Origin: BTRF01 sp036986255
GTDB taxonomy: Bacteria > Patescibacteriota > WWE3 > 9FT-COMBO-53-11
Direction: 5' to 3'
Assembly: GCA_036986255.1 (NCBI GenBank)
Contig: BTRF01000033.1
Span: forward strand, 1 to 6,892
Length of the DNA stretch: 6,892 nucleotides
Positions within the stretch are counted from its first letter, which is position 1. Every line of letters begins with the position of its first letter. This document shows, in pieces, positions 1 to 5,297 of the stretch. The translations under genes were made by a program, and so were the position numbers. The notes below the pieces were generated by a model. The model did not search any database and was not told where the DNA came from. It worked only from the letters and a program-made list of their open reading frames with translations.

Positions 1-45
1 ATTGGTAGTAGGTTAGATAGACACCCATTGCCTTTGATCCAATTA

Positions 46-54
46 TGTTATTAT
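46..54 (+). promoter_or_regulatory. Putative rho promoter, extended -10
   Basis: TG at 46-47, one base, then TATTAT at 49-54 form a TGnTATTAT extended -10 (5 of 6 to TATAAT). A weak -35-like TTGCCT at 28-33 is only 15 bp away, so recognition would depend mainly on the extended -10. The predicted start near base 61 coincides with the first base of the main leader stem. A second weak candidate, TTTAAT at 132-137, would give an almost leaderless rho mRNA. The choice between the two is unresolved. Confidence 0.45.
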
Positions 55-56
55 CT

Positions 57-97
57 GGTTGGGTAGGCAACTAGGGGCAGTGGTTGCCTGCCCATCC
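57..97 (+). promoter_or_regulatory. Stable hairpin in the rho leader
   Basis: Bases 61-71 (GGGTAGGCAAC) pair with 83-93 (GTTGCCTGCCC) in an 11-bp stem with one wobble. The stem extends by T60-A94 and G57-G58 with C96-C97 across one mismatch. The loop (72-82) is G-rich. No T-run directly follows, so it is not a typical intrinsic terminator. It lies about 50 bases before the start codon, at the expected 5' end of the mRNA. rho leaders are often sites of autoregulation in other bacteria. A role here in control or mRNA stability is inference. Confidence 0.5.
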
Positions 98-132
98 ATA
101 TATCCTGCCGCCAATTTTTTGTTTCTGCAGGT

Positions 133-146
133 TTAATTTAAATTAA
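133..146. repeat. 14-bp perfect AT palindrome touching the rho start codon
   Basis: TTAATTTAAATTAA is its own reverse complement, and its last base is the A of the rho ATG. It could be a protein-binding operator or simply AT-rich leader. There is no Shine-Dalgarno sequence here: the nearest purine-rich string, GCAGG at 127-131, is about 15 bases from the ATG. Confidence 0.35.
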
Positions 147-1318
147 TGGTTGGGCAAAACTACTCCAATTCATCAAGCGGAAAAAATGGAAACCGATCCT
201 ATCAAGGTGAAACTATCCATGTATCAGGGGTGTTGGAGATTTTACCTGATTATGGGGTTTTGCGCTCCGATGTAGAGCAGGAAGGCAACCTTCCCTCTGA
301 TGTTTATGTTTCCCTCTCCCAGATTCGCCGTCTGGATTTGCGGATGAGCGATACCGTAGAGGGGATCGCCCGTCCCCCTAAGGAGGGTGAGCGGTATCTT
401 TCTCTGCTTAAGGTGACTAAGGTGGCGAACCTGCCGCCCGAGGAAGCGTCCAAGAGGCCCCGCTTTGAGCGTCTTACTCCCGTGTTTCCGAACGAATGGT
501 TAAAACTGGAGACGGGAGCGAACGTGCTCTCTACGCGGTTGATTGACCTCTTTTCTCCAATCGGTAGAGGTCAGCGGGGGATGATAGTTTCGCCGCCGAA
601 AGCGGGGAAGACTTGGCTTCTTAAAGACATCGCGGGGGGGCTGACCAAGAACTACCCTAAAGTGAAAATTATGGTTGCTCTCATTGGGGAGCGGCCGGAG
701 GAGGTGACGGATATTTCCCGTTCCGTGAAGGGGGAGATATTCGCCTCCAACTTTGATGAGCCGGCCGAACGGCAAACTCGGGCCGCCGAAATGTGTTTGG
801 AGCGGTCTAAGCGTTTGGCAGAAGCAGGGGATGATGTCATTATTTTGATGGATTCGCTTACCCGCCTGGCGCGGGCTTACAACCTCGTCGTCCCGCCCTC
901 CGGAAGGACTTTGTCCGGTGGGTTTGATCCTGTAGCCCTCTACCCGCCTAAGCACTTCTTCGGCGCCGCTCGGAACTTTGAGGATGGGGGCTCTTTGACG
1001 ATTATTGCGACGGCCCTGGTTGATACGGGATCGCGAATGGACGATCTCATTTATGAGGAGTTTAAGGGAACCGGAAATATGGAATTGCACTTGGCCCGCA
1101 AACTGCAGGAGAGGCGCATCTTCCCGGCCATAGATATTGTGAAGTCCGGAACGCGCCACGAGGAGCTCCTTTACGATAAGAGTACCTTGGAGCATGTTTA
1201 TATTCTCCGCCGGATGGTAGATACCCTTGGGGATACGGCTACCGAGCTAGTGGTTAGCCGTCTGCGGAAGACCAAGACCAATAAAGAGTTTCTCACCACC
1301 TTGAAGGAAACTAAATAG
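146..1318 (+). CDS. rho: Transcription termination factor Rho
   Basis: Rho is a hexameric RNA-dependent ATPase/helicase that ends untranslated transcripts in the cytoplasm. The 390-residue product is slightly shorter than E. coli Rho (419). The N-terminal helical Rho_N domain is absent, replaced by about 20 Ser/Asn/Gly-rich residues. A cold-shock-type RNA-binding domain follows at about 26-95 (GVLRS; DVYVSLSQIRR; IRPPKEGERY-like stretch). The RecA-type ATPase core has Walker A SPPKAGKT (149-156, Lys155), the catalytic-Glu motif GERPEEVTD (181-189, Glu182), Walker B ILMD (Asp236), the R-loop KGTGNMEL (308-315) and the arginine finger in SGTRHEELL (Arg337). The E. coli catalytic-Glu motif begins Asp-Glu-Arg, whereas here it is Gly-Glu-Arg. 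That position lies near the bicyclomycin pocket. The start is the only ATG that retains the N-terminus, although no SD is visible. Identification is secure; lack of Rho_N suggests altered primary RNA loading. Confidence 0.97.
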   Translation: MVGQNYSNSSSGKNGNRSYQGETIHVSGVLEILPDYGVLRSDVEQEGNLPSDVYVSLSQIRRLDLRMSDTVEGIARPPKEGERYLSLLKVTKVANLPPEEASKRPRFERLTPVFPNEWLKLETGANVLSTRLIDLFSPIGRGQRGMIVSPPKAGKTWLLKDIAGGLTKNYPKVKIMVALIGERPEEVTDISRSVKGEIFASNFDEPAERQTRAAEMCLERSKRLAEAGDDVIILMDSLTRLARAYNLVVPPSGRTLSGGFDPVALYPPKHFFGAARNFEDGGSLTIIATALVDTGSRMDDLIYEEFKGTGNMELHLARKLQERRIFPAIDIVKSGTRHEELLYDKSTLEHVYILRRMVDTLGDTATELVVSRLRKTKTNKEFLTTLKETK

Positions 1319-1359
1319 AATCTTAGATATAAGTTCCAAAGTTCCCAGGGCCGTTACTT

Positions 1360-1383
1360 GGCTTGCTTTACAGGCCGATTTTT
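1360..1383 (+). terminator. Probable intrinsic terminator of rho
   Basis: GGCTTG (1360-1365) pairs with CAGGCC (1371-1376) in a 6-bp stem with one wobble and a CTTTA loop. After GA comes a run of five T (1379-1383). It begins about 40 bases after the rho stop codon. The stem is short, so termination may be partial. The same bases overlap a possible promoter for the next gene. Confidence 0.5.
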
Positions 1384-1391
1384 GCTATCTT
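1363..1391 (+). promoter_or_regulatory. Possible promoter of the M23 peptidase gene
   Basis: TTGCTT (1363-1368) and TATCTT (1386-1391) are separated by 17 bp, with TG at 1383-1384 making an extended -10. The individual matches are weak (3/6 and 4/6). The element overlaps the putative rho terminator. A 7-bp inverted repeat, ATCTTAC (1387-1393) with GTAAGAT (1406-1412), begins inside the -10 and could form at the 5' end of the mRNA or bind a regulator. Confidence 0.35.
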
Positions 1392-1418
1392 ACTCCTGTC
1401 CCTAGGTAAGATCCCCTG

Positions 1419-1445
1419 CCCCATTTAAGTTGCTTGGGGGTGTTT
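1419..1445 (+). promoter_or_regulatory. Strong ribosome binding site inside a possible hairpin
   Basis: GGGGGTG (1436-1442) resembles the SD core GGAGGTG and is well spaced from the ATG at 1446. It is the clearest ribosome binding site in the window and decides the start of the peptidase gene. CCCC (1419-1422) can pair with GGGG (1436-1439), and AAG (1427-1429) with CTT (1433-1435), so the site could be masked by local RNA structure. Confidence 0.45.
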
Positions 1446-2660
1446 ATGGATAGGGCTGACAGCTCGGACCTGGCGGATACGGCTAGGTTCGGCGACCCCC
1501 CCGAAACGGGGGAACCTCCCTTATCCCTGCTGAGCGGGCAGCTTAAGTTGGGATTGATGGAGGAAGATAAAAAGGAAACTGTTTGGGAAGATCTTTTCGC
1601 CTTTGGCAGAGACTTCCTTTTTTACCTTTCCCGCCGGACTTTAGGGGCTTTGTCCTGGTTGGGTCAGTTTATTTTCTCCGGATTCACTCTTACTTCTTCA
1701 CTTAAATTTTGGCTCTCCCGCAAGTTTGTGCGCCGCAAGGGTCAGCTTTCTTTCCCCTTTGCCCATGCTACGTTGATTGGAGTTTCTCTTTCCCTCTTGG
1801 TTGTTACGGCGGGCTTGGGCGATTTGGTCTTTCAAAAATCGGACCCGGTACTTTCAGGTCTGGAGCCAACCATTCTGGAATCGAAACCCGAACTTATTAC
1901 GATTAAATCAGAGTTGACCCGCAACGAAGCAACTGCTTATACCGTTGAGGAAGGGGAGGACATTTACGATATCGCAGCCAAGTTCAGCATCGCTGCGGAT
2001 GCCCTAGCGTATACCAATCGTCTTCCTTATCCGTACTCCCTTTCCAAAGGGCAGAAGATTACTATCCCGCCTTATCAGGGAGTTGTTCATGAGGTGATCA
2101 AAGACATCACCGTTGCCCAGCTTGCCAAAGCCAACGGAGCTAACCCTCAGGCGATTATTGACCTCAACTACCTGTTCCCGAGTAAAGACGGCGTTTACCG
2201 GCTTACAGTGGGACAGATCGTAACGATTCCGACCTACAAAGGGGAGCTTTTGGGGACGGCGGTGTCGCCTAAAGGTTCTTGCGAGGATCTTTCTCTGGTT
2301 TGGCCGACTCCCCAGAGAGGAATCAATCAATATTGGAGGCCGTGGCACACGGCTTTGGATATCGAGGCTAATGTAGAGAATTTATTTGCCGCCGCAGACG
2401 GGACGGTGGCGGCGATTGGATCCACTTCCTCTTGGAACCAGGGGTACGGGGGAAGCGTATTTATCAATCTTGACGGAACCGGGTACCAGCTGCGATACGC
2501 CCACATGTCCGAAACCATCGTGGCGCCGGGGCAGAAGGTTGAGGCAGGGGAGACGATTGGCAAGGCCGGGGCCACCGGAAAAGCGTTCGGAGTCCATCTC
2601 CACTTTGAGCTTCTCTGCAACGGAGAGAAGATCGACCCTTATTATTACCTACCTAAGTAG
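1446..2660 (+). CDS. Membrane-anchored LysM and M23 (LytM-type) peptidase
   Basis: This 404-residue envelope protein probably cuts peptidoglycan cross-bridges as a zinc endopeptidase, or regulates a partner hydrolase. An acidic cytoplasmic N-terminus (1-48) leads to an aromatic, possibly membrane-associated segment (50-90), a basic stretch (RKFVRRK, 92-98) and a clear membrane helix at about 105-125. This topology would place the remainder outside the membrane. Two LysM-like glycan-binding units follow at about 163-209 and 213-263, each ending in an ITIP or VTIP motif. The M23 domain (about 280-404) has an intact metal and catalytic set: HTALD (His301, Asp305), YAHMS (His353) and HLHFE (His384, His386). 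All key residues are present, so it is probably enzymatically active. ATG 1446 is preferred over an in-frame TTG at 1434 or GTG at 1440 because GGGGGTG lies just upstream. The stop codon is inside the first hairpin of the downstream array. Confidence 0.9.
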   Translation: MDRADSSDLADTARFGDPPETGEPPLSLLSGQLKLGLMEEDKKETVWEDLFAFGRDFLFYLSRRTLGALSWLGQFIFSGFTLTSSLKFWLSRKFVRRKGQLSFPFAHATLIGVSLSLLVVTAGLGDLVFQKSDPVLSGLEPTILESKPELITIKSELTRNEATAYTVEEGEDIYDIAAKFSIAADALAYTNRLPYPYSLSKGQKITIPPYQGVVHEVIKDITVAQLAKANGANPQAIIDLNYLFPSKDGVYRLTVGQIVTIPTYKGELLGTAVSPKGSCEDLSLVWPTPQRGINQYWRPWHTALDIEANVENLFAAADGTVAAIGSTSSWNQGYGGSVFINLDGTGYQLRYAHMSETIVAPGQKVEAGETIGKAGATGKAFGVHLHFELLCNGEKIDPYYYLPK

Positions 2661-2820
2661 GTAATTAGAGATTTGACTAAGACAAATCTCGTCCTATTTA
2701 CCAAAGTAAATAACTAGAGATTGCTGTGCAATATCGTCCTATTTGCCGAAGTAACTTCGGCAAATAGCTAGGTCGCAAAGCGGCTGTCCTATTATTTAAC
2801 TAGCAATTAGATTTGACAGG
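2644..2820. repeat. Tandem array of paired hairpins (three units plus a decayed fourth)
   Basis: Each unit has hairpin 1, a (C/T)TAG linker, hairpin 2, then GTCCTA. Unit 1 has stems 2644-2652/2657-2665 (9 bp) and 2668-2675/2683-2690 (8 bp). Unit 2 has 2695-2701/2706-2712 (7 bp) and 2717-2724/2728-2735 (8 pairs, one mismatched). Unit 3 has 2740-2751/2755-2766 (12 bp) and 2772-2776/2780-2784 (5 bp). GTCCTA recurs at 2691, 2736 and 2786, giving spacings of 45 and 50 bp. A shortened fourth unit (about 2790-2820) keeps CTAG and the ATTAG...ATTTGAC string of unit 1. Linkers are conserved while stem sequences change on both arms and still pair, which suggests selection on structure or palindrome turnover. 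It lies where the peptidase and tRNA transcripts converge. I do not recognise the family. There is no T-run typical of intrinsic terminators. Confidence 0.75.
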
Positions 2821-2831
2821 TTTGAGAGGGA

Positions 2832-2907
2832 TGGTGGAGCGGAGGGGAGTCGAACCCCTGACCTCCTCATTGCGATTGAGGCACTCTACCAACTGAGCTA
2901 CCGCCCC
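2832..2907 (-). tRNA. tRNA-Ala (anticodon CGC)
   Basis: It is 76 nt with encoded CCA. The acceptor stem is GGGGCGG with CCGCTCC, including the G3:U70 alanine identity pair and A73. The D arm is GCTC/GAGT. The anticodon stem CCTCA/TGAGG carries loop ATCGCAA with anticodon CGC at 2874-2872. The T arm is AGGGG/CCCCT with loop TTCGACT. It reads GCG codons and is the last gene of the minus-strand RNA cluster. It differs from the adjacent tRNA-Ala(GGC) at only about ten positions, including paired changes at 5:68, 6:67 and 28:42. That indicates tandem duplication with preserved folding. Confidence 0.96.
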
Positions 2908-2935
2908 TCGATTATGCTTGGGGTGAACCCCTGAA

Positions 2936-3011
2936 TGGTGGAGTCGAGGGGAGTCGAACCCCTGACCTCTTCAATGCCATTGAAGCGCTCTACCAACTGA
3001 GCTACGACCCC
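2936..3011 (-). tRNA. tRNA-Ala (anticodon GGC)
   Basis: It is 76 nt with encoded CCA. The acceptor stem is GGGGTCG with CGACTCC, with G3:U70 and A73. The D arm is GCTC/GAGC. The anticodon stem CTTCA/TGAAG carries loop ATGGCAT with anticodon GGC at 2978-2976. The T arm is identical to that of the downstream tRNA. It decodes GCC and GCU. The 28-base spacer to tRNA-Ala(CGC) contains a GGGG-TTCA-CCCC hairpin (minus strand, 2931-2920) that could aid processing or be a T-arm remnant. Confidence 0.96.
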
Positions 3012-3014
3012 ATA

Positions 3015-3075
3015 TGGTGGAGCCGGGAAGAATTTCACTCCCCCATTAAATGTCCCCATCAAGTGGGGCAGCCCC
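3015..3075 (-). ncRNA. tRNA-like structure (minihelix with G3:U70), or decayed tRNA-Ala
   Basis: It reads from 3075 downwards. GGGGCTG pairs with CGGCTCC over 7 positions, with wobbles at 3:70 and 6:67. A73 and CCA follow at the 3' end. Just inside is a 5-bp stem, GGGAG/CTTCC, with a 7-base loop TGAAATT. This is the exact 7+5 bp plus 7-nt geometry of an acceptor/T-arm half. The canonical TTC of the T loop is lost. Between the halves are CCCCA/TGGGG (loop CTTGA) and an unpaired linker. There is no D arm or normal anticodon arm, and total length is 61 nt. It begins about 6 bases after the predicted start of the tRNA transcript. It could be a degraded third tRNA-Ala, a processed leader or an alanylatable minihelix. 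The fold is read by eye. Confidence 0.45.
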
Positions 3076-3087
3076 ATGACCACAGTA

Positions 3088-3096
3088 ATTATATCA
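3088..3096 (-). promoter_or_regulatory. Promoter of the tRNA-Ala cluster, extended -10
   Basis: The minus strand reads TGATATAAT, a perfect TATAAT (3093-3088) with the TG extension (3096-3095). No convincing -35 lies 16-18 bp upstream. The expected transcription start is near 3081. It would produce one precursor carrying the tRNA-like element and both tRNA-Ala genes. Confidence 0.65.
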
Positions 3097-3144
3097 GTCT
3101 GCTTTTAGAGGAGTAGAGGGTCGGGTTCTGCAGTCTGTAGTATT

Positions 3145-3161
3145 TAGACCTCAGAGGTCTA
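3145..3161. repeat. Perfect 7-bp hairpin between the tRNA promoter and the Wzy-like gene
   Basis: TAGACCT (3145-3151) pairs with AGGTCTA (3155-3161) around a CAG loop, 63 bases or more past the stop of the Wzy-like gene. No T-run follows on the minus strand, so an intrinsic terminator is doubtful. Adjacent are two copies of GTCTAGAAG (3157-3176 region) and two copies of GGAAAAT (3175-3188). The rest of 3097-3223 shows no gene. Confidence 0.4.
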
Positions 3162-3223
3162 GAAGAGTCTAGAAGGAAAATGGAAAATGTTAAATAGATA
3201 AATGGAAAGTCGGCAAGAGTAGC

Positions 3224-5206
3224 TTACTTTTGCTGCTTCAGCTCTTCGAGGATTTGCTGGGCTTCCTTGTATCCTTCCGCTTCGGGGTTGGTGAGGCGGA
3301 GGGCCAACTCCAGCTCTTGGATGGCTAGATCGTTACTCCCCAGCTCTTTATACGCTCGGCCCAGGTTGTAGTGGGCGTTGGCGAAGTTGGGCTTGAGGTT
3401 GGTCGCCGCGCGAAACTGATTAACGGCCTGCTCATACTCTCCCAATTGGTAGTAGAGACCGCCAAAGCTGATTCTGAGAAGGGGGTTGAAGAGGTCAAGG
3501 CTGATCGCGCGCTGGTAGGAATCGGTAGCCCAGGTTTCGGCGTCTTTGGCCAGGCCGATGAGCGAGCGGTAGATTTGGGAGAGCCCTTCCCAGTTGCCGG
3601 CGTTAAGCGGGTAGAGATCCGTAGCGCGGCGGGCCTCACTAATTGCTTGGGAGACCAGGATCTTTATATTTTCCTGATCCTCTTGGCTAGGTTCTTCCTT
3701 CCTGGCGAGGTTGTTGGCGAGGATGAAGCTTGTTTGGGACAGGGAGAGGCGGTAGGCGGCTCTCCAGGGGAATTTTTGCACGGCCTTCACTTGGAGATTG
3801 TAGGCCTCCTGCCCGTCTTGCCTGGTTAGAGATCTTCGATGAAGGGCTTCCGCCGCATAAGCGCGGTAGATCCAGTTGAATCCTAGGATGGTAAGGAGGG
3901 CTATAACCGTTAGGAGAGCAATTTTGGATTTCCCGGCTGAAGGACTCCCTGCTTCGGATGGCGGGGAGGTTTGGGAATCCGAGCGGGTAGCCGCCAAACC
4001 CGTTAATAGGAGAAAGCCGGGAACGATTGTGGAGGTAGTGAAGAAGAAGGCGGTTAGAACGGCTCCCCCGAGAACGGCCAGAGATCCGCTTCCCCTCCGC
4101 AGGGAGGTTTTGACGAAGACACCGATCAGGAACAGCCAAGCCAGAACTCCCAACAGTCCCTCCTCGGCGAATGATCGGAGATACTCGTTGAGCGGTTTTT
4201 CGAAGCGGAGAGTCCAGAACGGGGTTTGGTTAAACCGAAGCGGTTTATAGCGGGTGAAGTCGATTAAGAAAGTGGACGGACCCGACCCCCAAAGGGGCTT
4301 TTGGCGGAAGGAAGTTGCCGATACCGACCAGGAGGTCTTAAGGTCGAGAGTGACTCCCTTGGGGAAGTTGGTGCTGTTGAGGAAAGTGGTCTTGTCGAAG
4401 AGCGGGGGAACTAGGACGACGCCGGCGAAGACTAGAGAAGTGAGGAAGACGGCTAGAAGAGGCCATTTGCTTCGGCTCCAAAGCTCCACACCCGAACCAA
4501 CTAGAGCGATGATGACGGCGGCGGCGAGAGCAACCCAACCCGCAGGATTATTGATTAAAACCAGCGTGGCGGCGAAGAGAGCAAGAAGACCTGCGAGGAG
4601 GTTTTTCCTCACGGGTTTTTGCGTTCTGAGCATCTCTTTAAGAACCAGTCCGGATACGGCACCCAAAAAGAGGGCGAGAGTGGTTGGTGATCCCAAGGGG
4701 GTGAAGGTCGCCCCTGCGGACCAGCTTTGACCGAAGATATTCACTCCAAAATACTGTGGCCAGAAGAGAATAATCGCCGCGAATCCTGAAGCGCCAAGGG
4801 CGTACCCCACCCGGCGCAGGGTTTCTCTCTTTAAGTTCCAACTTACTAAGAAGAAAAATAAGGTGAAGATAGTGACCGAAACCAGAGACGGGTACCAACG
4901 GGCGTATTGGCCGAGGACTGAGACAAGACGGCTGTCGGAAAGGATGGTGGAGATGAGAGTTACGACCCAGAGAGCGAGGATGGGAGCGTCGAAGGGAGAT
5001 GGCCGAAATCCCCAACGGCCGGAGGCAACCACTTTGATTCCCCAAGCCAAGAAACCAAGAAACACGGCGACCGCCAGAAGAATGAGTTTGTTGAATTCAA
5101 AAAATTCGGTTGTGACCGGCAGAAAGAACAAGGGAAGCAGGAATGCCAACCCGATGATCTCGAGGTTGATGAATTTTTCGGCGTATCGAGCGACGTTTTC
5201 ACGCAT
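3224..5206 (-). CDS. O-antigen ligase/polymerase-like (Wzy/WaaL-type) membrane protein with C-terminal TPRs
   Basis: This 660-residue integral membrane protein has about 12 hydrophobic helices between residues 16 and 446. A long extracytoplasmic loop (about 269-349) carries the Wzy/WaaL-family signatures GSGPSTF (307-313) and NEYLRSFAEEG (340-350). The family's common His-Asn before the Tyr-Leu is reduced to Leu-Asn. A Ser/Pro-rich linker (409-427) precedes the last helix (428-446). At least four TPR-like helical pairs follow (about 465-660), clearest at 563-636 (YEQAVNQFRAATNLKPN; ANAHYNLGRAYKELG). The family transfers or polymerises lipid-linked glycans at the outer face of the membrane. 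The TPR part probably docks partners. The precise substrate cannot be told. No SD precedes the ATG, and the predicted transcription start is only a few bases upstream. It is divergent from leuS and is apparently monocistronic. Confidence 0.85.
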   Translation of the reverse strand: MRENVARYAEKFINLEIIGLAFLLPLFFLPVTTEFFEFNKLILLAVAVFLGFLAWGIKVVASGRWGFRPSPFDAPILALWVVTLISTILSDSRLVSVLGQYARWYPSLVSVTIFTLFFFLVSWNLKRETLRRVGYALGASGFAAIILFWPQYFGVNIFGQSWSAGATFTPLGSPTTLALFLGAVSGLVLKEMLRTQKPVRKNLLAGLLALFAATLVLINNPAGWVALAAAVIIALVGSGVELWSRSKWPLLAVFLTSLVFAGVVLVPPLFDKTTFLNSTNFPKGVTLDLKTSWSVSATSFRQKPLWGSGPSTFLIDFTRYKPLRFNQTPFWTLRFEKPLNEYLRSFAEEGLLGVLAWLFLIGVFVKTSLRRGSGSLAVLGGAVLTAFFFTTSTIVPGFLLLTGLAATRSDSQTSPPSEAGSPSAGKSKIALLTVIALLTILGFNWIYRAYAAEALHRRSLTRQDGQEAYNLQVKAVQKFPWRAAYRLSLSQTSFILANNLARKEEPSQEDQENIKILVSQAISEARRATDLYPLNAGNWEGLSQIYRSLIGLAKDAETWATDSYQRAISLDLFNPLLRISFGGLYYQLGEYEQAVNQFRAATNLKPNFANAHYNLGRAYKELGSNDLAIQELELALRLTNPEAEGYKEAQQILEELKQQK

Positions 5207-5216
5207 AGTCTGGTAT

Positions 5217-5246
5217 ATCTTAGTGGTTTTTAATCACGTTAGTCAA
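5217..5246 (-). promoter_or_regulatory. Putative promoter of the Wzy-like gene with inverted repeat in the spacer
   Basis: On the minus strand, TTGACT (5246-5241, 5/6 to consensus) and TAAGAT (5222-5217, 4/6) are 18 bp apart. The start would be near 5210, only a few bases before the ATG at 5206. The spacer contains the inverted repeat GTGGTT/AATCAC (5223-5228 and 5232-5237, one wobble), which could be an operator. Confidence 0.4.
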
Positions 5247-5281
5247 CAGTCTTTTAAAGAAGTTAGGATTTCCTCTGGTTT

Positions 5282-5290
5282 TGTTACAAT
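5282..5290 (+). promoter_or_regulatory. Extended -10 promoter of leuS placing the start at the ATG
   Basis: TG at 5282-5283, then TACAAT at 5285-5290, gives TGnTACAAT (5/6 in the -10). Seven bases separate it from the ATG at 5298, so transcription should begin at or next to the start codon. This leaves no room for an SD, T-box or other leader. The only -35-like string is a weak TTAGGA at 5263-5268. Confidence 0.5.
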
Positions 5291-5297
5291 CGTCCTG

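Noticed and set aside
500..1195. 231-codon open frame antisense to rho
   Set aside because: It is the shadow of a GC-rich, strongly conserved gene and has no recognisable domain or ribosome binding site.
1434..1445. TTG start (1434) or GTG start (1440) for the peptidase gene
   Set aside because: ATG at 1446 has a well-spaced GGGGGTG ribosome binding site, while TTG has none.
2814..2819. Perfect TTGACA -35 box on the plus strand
   Set aside because: No -10 hexamer follows at 15-19 bp, and the region downstream is antisense to the tRNA genes.
2644..2820. CRISPR array
   Set aside because: The repeated blocks are only 4-6 conserved bases flanking palindromes of changing sequence. There are no long identical repeats or spacer-like inserts.
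3015..3075. 3' end of a tmRNA (acceptor like GGGGCTG...AGCTCC-A-CCA)
   Set aside because: The 5' partner strand is only 61 nt away, no tag reading frame fits, and the T loop lacks the canonical TTC.
2898..3083. 61-codon minus-strand frame across the tRNA genes
   Set aside because: It overlaps tRNA-Ala(GGC) and the tRNA-like element, and its translation is that of tRNA sequence.
4254..4730. 158-codon open frame antisense to the Wzy-like gene, and similar frames at 3371-3829 and 3876-4250
   Set aside because: They are low-complexity Arg/Lys-rich or otherwise unrecognisable translations opposite a well-supported membrane protein.
5207..5297. T-box leader controlling leuS
   Set aside because: The intergenic region is only 91 bp, has no specifier or antiterminator structure, and the promoter appears to abut the ATG.
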